From Chryseolinea serpens (GTDB lineage: Bacteria > Bacteroidota > Bacteroidia > Cytophagales > Cyclobacteriaceae), in NCBI RefSeq assembly GCF_900129725.1, contig NZ_FQWQ01000003.1, positions 310,001 to 374,000 on the forward strand: DNA of 64,000 nucleotides, in the 5' to 3' direction. Positions 34,004 to 41,654 of the stretch are shown here, piece after piece. The translations under genes and the position numbers were made by a program. The stretch's first letter is position 1. Each line of letters starts with the position of its first letter. Below the pieces are notes generated by a model, which saw only the letters and a program-made list of their open reading frames with translations, had not been told where the DNA came from and searched no databases.

Positions 34004-34630
34004 TTATTTATAGTAATAGAACCAGTCACCAACAAGTGGTGTGGTGCCGTTAACTCGTCCAAACCCAAAAGCGCCGGGAGCCGTCTTATTCTTATCGATG
34101 CGCAGGGCATATCCGCCGGTGTTGTGAAGCATTCCGCCAAGTTGGAAATAGCAGAATCCATCCTGGAAATAGCATGGGCTCGATGCGGCGTAGTTGCTTT
34201 CCAGTATCGCTCTTTCTTCCGGAGAGACGATAAAGTCTTTTTCGTTCAATATCCAATCACCGTTCGTGCGATCGGCCTCGGGTATGTCATTTTTATGTTT
34301 TGTAAAAACCGAAATGGCGCGATAGTGATAGAGGTACAACGCCGGCACGGTCACCAGGTGACCGACGTAAAAAAAGACGGATAGTATAAGGATAACATGA
34401 AGGAATGACACCCTAACGCCTTCCCGGGTTCTGAATCGTTTAAAAAACAGGGGAACGATCAGGCCGAGAATAATGCATCCTTCCACGAGCACCATGAATG
34501 AAAACAGCCATGCGTTCAAATTCAAAATAAGGCTTCGAAGAATATAAAAAGCGATTAGAAACGTGGCGTTGGCCACTAAAAATACCAACTTCTGTTTTGG
34601 GGAATGGTGAGACATCGGGCGTGTGTTCAT
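34004..34630 (-). CDS. Membrane protein of unknown function, three N-terminal helices
   Basis: A 208-residue protein with three hydrophobic helices (about 14-35, 42-63 and 74-98) and a soluble C-terminal domain of about 110 residues, which includes a cysteine pair in SPCYFQDGFCYFQLGG and ends GDWFYYYK. I do not recognise a family. It is transcribed in the same direction as the downstream lipoprotein gene but 171 bp away, so co-transcription is unclear. Confidence 0.7.
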   Translation of the reverse strand: MNTRPMSHHSPKQKLVFLVANATFLIAFYILRSLILNLNAWLFSFMVLVEGCIILGLIVPLFFKRFRTREGVRVSFLHVILILSVFFYVGHLVTVPALYLYHYRAISVFTKHKNDIPEADRTNGDWILNEKDFIVSPEERAILESNYAASSPCYFQDGFCYFQLGGMLHNTGGYALRIDKNKTAPGAFGFGRVNGTTPLVGDWFYYYK

Positions 34631-34717
34631 TGATTGCGTTTGATCGTTTATCCCAGGGTACGCATCAAAGCGTTCTTAGGTTCCGCGGTAGCAAGAGAGT
34701 TTTGTGAATCTGTCATG

Positions 34718-35194
34718 CTAGATCCAGCGTCTCACCGTTTTGCAATATTCGTGATAGCTTGTCCCGAAATCTTTTTTCAGACGCGGTTCTTCGCGGAACA
34801 CAATAAACAGATTGAAAGCTGTGAAGATCCCGATGCTGTATACCAGCAGACCAGTCGATTGAGTAAAAATGGCCTCACCAATCAACATCAGCATAACACC
34901 AACATACATCGGATTGCGCGAGAACCTATAGAGCCCCGAAATGACAAGCTGCTTGGTTGGATCGGCGGGCGAGAGCGTGCCACGGCCATGGATGGCAAAA
35001 TTGGCGATGCAGTGCAGGGTTATCCCGATCCCTGTAAGGCAGACCGCAATGCCAGCGTAGTGATGGATCTGGAATGCCTGGTCGGCACTATGCTCAAAAT
35101 TTTTCCGGGCGATCAGAAAAGGGATCAGCCCCGCCACCACGCCGGGTTGCAGGATGGTAAAAAACAGATTTCTCAAGAATAACGACATGCTCAT
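34718..35194 (-). CDS. Membrane methyltransferase-family protein (ICMT/NnrU-like)
   Basis: A 158-residue membrane protein with three to four helices and the family signature SGLYRFSRNPMYVG followed by REEPRLKKDFGTSYHEYCKTVRRW near the C-terminus. This motif, with the EEP...Y..Y pattern, is that of isoprenylcysteine carboxyl methyltransferase-like and related phospholipid N-methyltransferase proteins, which use S-adenosylmethionine at the membrane surface. The acceptor is not known for bacterial members. It stands 87 bp upstream of the three-helix membrane protein, in the same direction. Confidence 0.8.
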   Translation of the reverse strand: MSMSLFLRNLFFTILQPGVVAGLIPFLIARKNFEHSADQAFQIHHYAGIAVCLTGIGITLHCIANFAIHGRGTLSPADPTKQLVISGLYRFSRNPMYVGVMLMLIGEAIFTQSTGLLVYSIGIFTAFNLFIVFREEPRLKKDFGTSYHEYCKTVRRWI

Positions 35195-35330
35195 AGCGGC
35201 GATGCTTTCCTACCCAAAACTGCCCGTAGGGATTGTTAAAGTATCGAAAAAATTCCGCACATGCCATCCCGGATCGTCTGGTTCAGCGAGCCAAGGACGC
35301 CCAGAGGCCTTGCTTCGAGCCCGGCGAATT

Positions 35331-35609
35331 CTACTTCCTTCTACTGTTGATGCAAATCGTTACGGGATCGCCCGGAGCTTTGTTGATCTTCTTTTGCAGT
35401 TCAGATTTGATGGGCAATTTATGAGTGCCATCGCCGAGGGCCATGAATGCGCTTTGGAACGGATGTCCGTCGGCGGTGCCCTCTATTTTGACCAGTCCTT
35501 TTGTTCCGAAAAATGCTGCGGAGTTGGGCCACTTCACAAATGTCCATCCTCCCTTCGAGGGACTTTTTTGAAGAACGGCCTTGAAAGTTGCTAATGCTTT
35601 CTTTGTCAT
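35331..35609 (-). CDS. DUF1905 domain protein
   Basis: A 92-residue soluble protein. It matches the DUF1905 layout: [20 protein letters not shown] near the start, a [30 protein letters not shown] middle and a GDPVTICI end. The ATG at 35609 (MTKKAL) fits the family start; a longer in-frame start at 35684 would add a non-family leader. DUF1905 proteins are small and often fused or next to YdeI-type proteins; the function is unknown. Confidence 0.8.
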   Translation of the reverse strand: MTKKALATFKAVLQKSPSKGGWTFVKWPNSAAFFGTKGLVKIEGTADGHPFQSAFMALGDGTHKLPIKSELQKKINKAPGDPVTICINSRRK

Positions 35610-36239
35610 GGCTTTTTTGTTTGTGATTTTCTGAAAGTAAAGGTGGCAAGAAAATCTGCCGTGAGGCGGTGTGGCAGACGACAAACTACGGGGTCGATCG
35701 CGCCAGGAACACCCCGGGAAGTTGACCTAGGTTGGTCCTTTCCTGAAAAAACGAGCAAGGAGTAGGCTCTAACGAACTGAAAATCAACGCATAAATAGGA
35801 ATTGGCAGGGCCGAACATTTTTCTTTCGCCCAGGGCGACATTTGCCAGGATTTGGTCCTTATACAGTCCACTGAAGCTGCCCCGAAGGCAGCCGTCCGAT
35901 GGCATAGGCCCACCGTTACCAAATTGAAATTTTATGTTCCCATTTTGACATTCCGCTTTTGCTGATGGGTATGATGATTCTATTTTTCACAATGAAAAAA
36001 GGCCTCGAAAACGTTATAATCGAACCCTGGTTACTTCAAGTGCTCTCTGGAAATCTAAGGCATTATATTTGTGTGTTTGACACTTATCCGTTGTCAAACG
36101 ATGCCTGGTTCAGGCGTCAACTGATTGTTATCTGCCACAACCTTACCGGACGAAAATTTCAAGCTGGCACCGGCCGGTTGGGAAGTCGTCCGTCCGGGTG
36201 CAGGCGTATGTAGTGTTGACTTTTTGAAAGAAGACCCCA
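35610..36239. other. Gene-poor region with no supported feature
   Basis: A 630-bp stretch between the DUF1905 gene and the thioredoxin-like gene, which diverge. Open frames at 35606-35905 and 35686-35922 (minus) and 35959-36213 (plus) were considered and are not supported: no signal, family or codon character. I see no repeat or terminator. Confidence 0.5.
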
Positions 36240-36851
36240 ATGAAAAAAGTTGCGTTGATTATTATCCTGTCCGGTATCGTCGTGGCGATCGGAGGCATTT
36301 TTTGGTATCAGGAGATGCAGTACCTGGCGCCCACGCCTGTGCCGGCCGGTTACCAGGTGATCCACCCGGAAGAGCTTATCCAATACGATACGGCACTCCT
36401 CCCGCAGCAACATAAAAAACCGAAGCTGCTTCATTTCTTTAGCCCCGAATGTCCGTGCTCCCGATTCAACCTGAAACATTTCCAGGCACTCCGCAAGGAG
36501 TATAGCCAGGAGATTGATTTCTACGTCGTGGTAGACAGTGAAGACAAGGTCGAACCCGCCAAGGGGCTGATCAGCGACGGGGTGACGATCGTTGTTGACA
36601 GCAGCAAGAAATTGGCAAAGGCCTGTGGTGTTTATTCAACCCCCCAGGCCGCCATCATACAGACATCAAATCGATTATACTTCAGAGGAAATTATAACCG
36701 GTCCAGGTACTGCACCAACAAAGAAAGCAACTTTGTTCAAATGGCCCTTGATTCGTTGGTGGCCAACAAGAGACCGCCTCTGTTCAATGAACTCGCCATA
36801 CAATCCTATGGCTGTAGCATCCCCACAACTGAAGCCCCGGTGATACAATGA
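36240..36851 (+). CDS. Membrane-anchored thioredoxin-like protein with CPC motif (DUF6436-like)
   Basis: A 203-residue protein with an N-terminal anchor (residues 4-23) and a thioredoxin-like domain. The active-site position holds Cys71-Pro-Cys73 in SPECPCSRFN, and a cis-proline-type loop follows at GVYSTPQAA; further cysteines lie in KACGV, YCTN and YGCS near the C-terminus. The CPCSRFN pattern matches DUF6436. Because CPC replaces the classical CxxC, the redox properties are uncertain. It would sit on the periplasmic side. Its stop codon overlaps the start of the next gene by 4 bp (ATGA), so the two are coupled. Confidence 0.8.
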   Translation: MKKVALIIILSGIVVAIGGIFWYQEMQYLAPTPVPAGYQVIHPEELIQYDTALLPQQHKKPKLLHFFSPECPCSRFNLKHFQALRKEYSQEIDFYVVVDSEDKVEPAKGLISDGVTIVVDSSKKLAKACGVYSTPQAAIIQTSNRLYFRGNYNRSRYCTNKESNFVQMALDSLVANKRPPLFNELAIQSYGCSIPTTEAPVIQ

Positions 36852-37894
36852 ATGCATTCGAATTCCGCACCGGACAAATACCAGGTAGTTATGGTGCACT
36901 GAGCGAAAGCGAGCTGACGGATATCAAGAAGGGAATTTTTTTATTTGCCGATAAAGTAAATGAAGGATTGCTTTTCGCCATGTTCGTATTCGGGATATTC
37001 ATCGCTTTTTTTTATGACACGTGGCTGGTGGCTTTTGCCGTAGGGGGATTGTGCCTGGCGGCGTATTTCATTTCAAAAAAGATGTTGCCGGAGTCGGACC
37101 TCTATCAATATGTGCTGAGTAGCGTCTCGGCGATCTTTGCGGCACAATTTATCTATCAGATGCACGGCATGGCCGAAATGCACTTTTGGGTGTTCATTTG
37201 TTCCACGATTCTGATCATCTATCAAAACTGGAGACTGCAAATACCGTTGATCGCCATCGTGGTGGTGCACCATGGCACCTTTGCCTATCTTCAATTCGCG
37301 GGATATAAAGAGATCTATTTCACCCAACTGGACTACATGGATCTGACAACATTCATTTTCCACGGCGTGTTGGCGGCCTGCGTTTGTGCCGTGTCGGCCT
37401 ACTGGAGCCATATATTCTATAAACGCACCATCCAGGATGCAGAGAATCTTAAAGTACAGTTGCTGTTAAAAGCAGAGCTGCAGGAAAAAAATGAAGAGCT
37501 CACGGCCTCGGAGGAAGAGCTTCGTGCTTCGGAGGAGGAACTCCTGGCATCGCAGGAAGAATTGACCCAGATCAACGAAAACCTCAACGACCTGGTCAAG
37601 GAAAGAACGTTGACCATCATTGACCAGAATAAGAAGTTTGTCCACCACGCCTTTATCAATGCGCATAAAGTGAGAAGTCCGTTGGCGCGCATCCAGGGAC
37701 TTGTCAACCTGCTGAGCTACGAAACACATCGGCTGAGCCCGGATGCGCAGGAGATTCATCGCCTGTTGAAAGCGTCCTCGATTGAACTGGATGATATTCT
37801 CCATGAGGTGAAGGTCAACCTCGATGCGGCGGAATACAAAGGGTTGCCGGAAGATCCTAGTAGCGAGGACTTGGTGAAGCGTGTCGTGAATTAA
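36848..37894 (+). CDS. Membrane protein with histidine-kinase DHp domain but no ATPase domain
   Basis: A 348-residue protein. Residues 1-38 are soluble; five or six membrane helices follow between about 39 and 191, with a recurring sensor-type pattern (MHFWVFICST, IYQNWR, VVVHHG). Then a strongly charged coiled coil (about 195-262; EEELRASEEELLASQEELT) and a dimerisation/phosphoacceptor (HisKA-like) segment NAHKVRSPLARIQGL with candidate phospho-His273. The chain ends about 75 residues later with none of the N, G1, F or G2 boxes of a kinase ATP-binding domain, and none is found nearby on this strand. It could be a truncated sensor, a phosphotransfer partner or a signalling scaffold. Confidence 0.75.
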   Translation: MNAFEFRTGQIPGSYGALSESELTDIKKGIFLFADKVNEGLLFAMFVFGIFIAFFYDTWLVAFAVGGLCLAAYFISKKMLPESDLYQYVLSSVSAIFAAQFIYQMHGMAEMHFWVFICSTILIIYQNWRLQIPLIAIVVVHHGTFAYLQFAGYKEIYFTQLDYMDLTTFIFHGVLAACVCAVSAYWSHIFYKRTIQDAENLKVQLLLKAELQEKNEELTASEEELRASEEELLASQEELTQINENLNDLVKERTLTIIDQNKKFVHHAFINAHKVRSPLARIQGLVNLLSYETHRLSPDAQEIHRLLKASSIELDDILHEVKVNLDAAEYKGLPEDPSSEDLVKRVVN

Positions 37895-40800
37895 TTCCGG
37901 ATCATCAGTTTCTGTCGATACTCCAATTTTGATGTTTTGATCTCAATCGTGTAGAGTCCATTGGCAAAGGTGTGGACGGGGATGTCGGTGATGTCGGAAG
38001 TGATCGCGTCGCGGAGCACCATCAATCGTCCCGTGTTGTCATATAACGCGATCGTTTTAATACGGCCGCTTCCTTGTTTAACATGGATGACGCCTTCTTG
38101 CGAAGGATTGGCATAGACGGCCGGCGGGATTTCATCGAAGACCGATTGAATGGACGTGATGACGGAGATGGAAACCGGTGCCGAATAGCTGGTGATGCCA
38201 TCGTTGTCCGTGATCCGCAACCGGTAATAGCTCATGGTTTGAAGCGGGGCGGTGTCCTCATAGGCATAGGTGTTTGTAAATCGGCCATTACTTACGGCTG
38301 CCACCGTGTCGAGGTCGGTAAAGTTCAGCATGTTGTCGCTGCGCTCGACAACGAAATTGTTGATGTTTGTTTCGAGCGTTGTGACCCATTCCAACGCAAC
38401 GGTTTTTGTCAGCGTGACGGAGGCGGTGAAACTTTGAAGTTCAATCTCCAAAATGCCCGCGAAAAGATAATTGTCGACCAGAGCGGCGGATAGCGCAGCA
38501 TTGTCATGACTGGTTATGGCCAGACCTGCGTAGACCGGCACACCAGCACCAAAACCAGCGTCTACGGGATTGCCCACTGGTGTCCATCCGATACCATCCG
38601 CGGAGCGATAGGCCGTGTAGACCGATCCGTTCTTCTCTACCTTGATCCACACCGGAGCATCGATTCCCGCGACGGCATTTTCTTCATGGCTGACGTCATC
38701 GGTGACGATCCGGTTTTGAAACGTGAGGCCGTTGCCGCTGGTCAATGCCAGGAAGGCGTGTCTGGATCCTGGTGTTAAGCTTTCGCGGAACATGATCCCG
38801 CACTTATTCAAATTGTTGATTTGATCTATGCTTGTCACCCGCGCTCTTATTTCTCCGCTTCCCACCAAGGTTTTAAAAGCAAAACGGAAAGCATCCTGCG
38901 TATTTCCAATGTCGTCGCCCGAGCCCTGCAATTCGAAGACCCCGTTGTTGTAACAAGCCGAGCCGGATACGCCAACCCCTCCAATATCCATTGTCGTCCA
39001 TCGGGTTGGCAGGGGAGAACATGGGATGGTGCAGGTCACCGTTGAGAAGGAAGTCGACGCGGAGTAGTTGCTGGAATGAGTTGCGTCACAAACGCCTTGG
39101 ATTTGAAAGAGATAGTCGGTTGCGCAAGCAAGCCCGGTGAGTGTGAGGGAATTTGTGGTCGATGCGATCGTGGTCCAGCTACCCGCCGTCACGGTTTTAT
39201 ATTGAACATTAAATTTTGTAGCGCCGGTGGCTTGCCAATGGAGCGAAGCCGCATTTTCGGAAAGGTTGTTAACACTGAGCGCAGTCGGGGTCGCACAATC
39301 CACGTGCTTCTTTCCAAACACTTCGAACTCCCACAAGGAGTAACCCCATTGCGTTCCGCGCGCTGTCCCATACATGCGTACATACCGCCCTGTGCCGCTC
39401 ACCGGCAAATAGTTTTCAAGCGCGGTGTTGTTCGTTCTGCTCATCAGATCTTTCCAGGTGGCGGCATCATCGGAGACCTGGATCTTGAAATCTTTCGCGA
39501 CGGCGGTTTCCCAGCGGAGGATGACATTGCACAGGTCATAACGTTCACCCAGGTCGGCATAGATCCATTGGGGATCGCTGGCGAGACTGCTCCATCGTGT
39601 GGCCAGGTTGCCGTCGAAGGCCGCGCTGGCCGGGCGGTTCACATTTTCAGTTGATGACGCCACGGCCGTTTTCTTCAAGCCGATGTTTTGTGAACTGCAT
39701 TGGTCTGCCTGGACATTTCCGGTCATGCCATAAACCACCAGTTGGTTGGAGAACGTGGCCAGATACACTTTTCCATTGACGACGGTTGGGCAATTGAACT
39801 TGGCATAGTTCCCCGGAGGGTCGGTGGTGTATTGCGTCGAGTTCCAGATTTCCTTGGTCACATCCGTTGCTGCAAAAGCTCTTAATATACCGGGGCGAAC
39901 CGATTGATTGGCGTCGCCATTGGCAGCAAAACTGGCCCAGAGGATGGCCGTGGAATCCACCGACCCGTTGGAAGACACCGCCAGCACCGCCCCATTGTTG
40001 CCGACCGGACCCTGCACGCCGCTGTTGATGGTATTGTTCAAATCGAACAGGTTGGTACTTCGATTAAACGGATATGCCTTTAATAAAGAATTCTCGGACC
40101 AGGAGTATACAAATTCTTTTTGCTGGCCTTTATAATAGCCCAGCGATGAACGAAGGTGAGCGGTCGCTCCGAGATCGATGGTCTGAAGGACATTATTGGT
40201 GGTCGCACTATAGCCTCCCATGTTGTTGCGGTCCAGCAGGTAGATGCGGCCATCTTTACATGCTGTCATGGCGCGGTTGGTGTTGGGGATCAGCAACACT
40301 TCGGTCACTCCAAAATCGAGATCGGTCGCTTCCAGTTCCGCGATGTTTTTTGGTGTGAAGAAGGTGCTCACCGTTAATGTAGATCCGGAGGGAACCAGTT
40401 TCAAAGCACTCTCCGAACGATTGGTGAGGTCGGAAGGGTTATTGGTCACCCCGACAGACCCATTTCCCACCGATGCATAGATGTTGCCGGATTCATCGGC
40501 CGCCGGCGCGGCACCACTCATCCAAATCCCGCCGTTGTAGCCCTCGGGTGTCGTATTGTAAACGATCTTCTGCGCCAGGGATGATTTGTCATAGCCCAGG
40601 ATCCAACCGTGATAAGGTCCCCAATCGCAATGTGAAGCATAGGCGATGTAAACAACGCCGTTGAGTAAGAGTAGTCCGGAGCGCTGGTTTTGCTTTTGTG
40701 GATTAAAGTTTACGACGCCATTGACATTGCCACTGCCGTGACCATTCACTTGCGCCGTTATTAGTTTGGGGCTGTTGGCTCTTTCGTGACCAGTGAGGAT

Positions 40801-41340
40801 ATCCAAAGCGTGTAGGTGCTGTTGAAAGGTGTTGGTGGTGGTATTCACACTTCGGGCGACCACATACAGCGTGTTTGTGGCAGGGTCGATCACGGGCGTG
40901 CCCACGATGCCCATATTGCCGGAGAAATCTTTATAGCCACCGCCGCAGGCACCCGTCATGTCGGTATTTTTTATGGCCCGGCTTCCGGCGGGAGATAAAT
41001 TTACCTGCCAGTAGGCCGTCGTTACTTTGGCGGAGTCGGCATCAAAAGCATATACCGTATTATTGACCGTGGCCACAAAAACAACATTCTTCTTACCGAC
41101 CACCGGCAGGTTGACATTCAGCATGACCAAAGGCTGGGCATAGATTTGATCGTCTACTGCGCGGACAAAGAGTTTGCCAAAGGAACCCGGCTTCACGTTT
41201 TTTGTATGGAGGATGGTTTCCTGGGCATTCCAACCCGTTCGGTTTAAATCATTATGTTGGGTCAGCACACCCACTTGTGCTTTTACAGCAAAAGAAAAAA
41301 GCATCAGGAACAGGGGGAGGTTTGCTTTGACTTTTTTCAT
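37891..41340 (-). CDS. Large secreted T9SS protein: beta propeller, discoidin, Fn3, LamG-like domains
   Basis: A 1149-residue protein with a signal peptide (about 1-21). Residues of about 22-530 look like a PQQ/quinoprotein-like beta propeller (repeats with VYAFDADS, TLYVVAR, LHALDILTG). A discoidin (F5/8 type C) domain follows at about 540-680 (ATRWSSLASDPQWIYADLG, FEVFGKK), then Fn3 (about 683-770), then a LamG/DUF1349-like beta sandwich (about 773-985), and a type A T9SS sorting domain from about 1078 (YANPSQEG...). It is exported by T9SS and bound to the surface; carbohydrate or matrix binding is likely from the discoidin and LamG-like parts. The convergent neighbour's stop codon overlaps its own inside a TTAA. 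Confidence 0.88.
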   Translation of the reverse strand: MKKVKANLPLFLMLFSFAVKAQVGVLTQHNDLNRTGWNAQETILHTKNVKPGSFGKLFVRAVDDQIYAQPLVMLNVNLPVVGKKNVVFVATVNNTVYAFDADSAKVTTAYWQVNLSPAGSRAIKNTDMTGACGGGYKDFSGNMGIVGTPVIDPATNTLYVVARSVNTTTNTFQQHLHALDILTGHERANSPKLITAQVNGHGSGNVNGVVNFNPQKQNQRSGLLLLNGVVYIAYASHCDWGPYHGWILGYDKSSLAQKIVYNTTPEGYNGGIWMSGAAPAADESGNIYASVGNGSVGVTNNPSDLTNRSESALKLVPSGSTLTVSTFFTPKNIAELEATDLDFGVTEVLLIPNTNRAMTACKDGRIYLLDRNNMGGYSATTNNVLQTIDLGATAHLRSSLGYYKGQQKEFVYSWSENSLLKAYPFNRSTNLFDLNNTINSGVQGPVGNNGAVLAVSSNGSVDSTAILWASFAANGDANQSVRPGILRAFAATDVTKEIWNSTQYTTDPPGNYAKFNCPTVVNGKVYLATFSNQLVVYGMTGNVQADQCSSQNIGLKKTAVASSTENVNRPASAAFDGNLATRWSSLASDPQWIYADLGERYDLCNVILRWETAVAKDFKIQVSDDAATWKDLMSRTNNTALENYLPVSGTGRYVRMYGTARGTQWGYSLWEFEVFGKKHVDCATPTALSVNNLSENAASLHWQATGATKFNVQYKTVTAGSWTTIASTTNSLTLTGLACATDYLFQIQGVCDATHSSNYSASTSFSTVTCTIPCSPLPTRWTTMDIGGVGVSGSACYNNGVFELQGSGDDIGNTQDAFRFAFKTLVGSGEIRARVTSIDQINNLNKCGIMFRESLTPGSRHAFLALTSGNGLTFQNRIVTDDVSHEENAVAGIDAPVWIKVEKNGSVYTAYRSADGIGWTPVGNPVDAGFGAGVPVYAGLAITSHDNAALSAALVDNYLFAGILEIELQSFTASVTLTKTVALEWVTTLETNINNFVVERSDNMLNFTDLDTVAAVSNGRFTNTYAYEDTAPLQTMSYYRLRITDNDGITSYSAPVSISVITSIQSVFDEIPPAVYANPSQEGVIHVKQGSGRIKTIALYDNTGRLMVLRDAITSDITDIPVHTFANGLYTIEIKTSKLEYRQKLMIRN

Positions 41341-41654
41341 AGGGTCTAATGAACGATTAAGTCAATGGTAGGGGACGATAGGACACACTCTAATATAGCG
41401 ATATTTATGAAGGTCGCCGTCATAAAAAAGCTTGTGCAGTCTACAAAAGGCTGGAATCCCCGCCAGATTTTATGCGGGGCATTTGACTGGGTTATCGATC
41501 GGGCGAAAAATATAGTTTCCTGACAAAGGCCGATGCCCCGCCGGTTGGCGGTCAGCTTTCGGAATCGTGAAGGCCAGTTCATTTTGCTCTTCCGGCCCAG
41601 GCTCGCTGACGGCAACTGTTCTCCTACGCTAAGGCCTCTGCGCACACGGCAGGC
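41341..41654. other. Intergenic region with one GC-rich inverted repeat
   Basis: 314 bp between two minus-strand genes. A CCCCGC...GCGGGG inverted repeat lies at about 41458-41479, without a T run on either strand, so I do not call it a terminator. No gene is supported. Confidence 0.5.

Noticed and set aside
35606-35922. Minus-strand frames upstream of the DUF1905 gene
   Set aside because: Two overlapping frames compete, neither with a signal or family trait.
41458-41479. GC-rich inverted repeat as terminator
   Set aside because: No T run on either strand.
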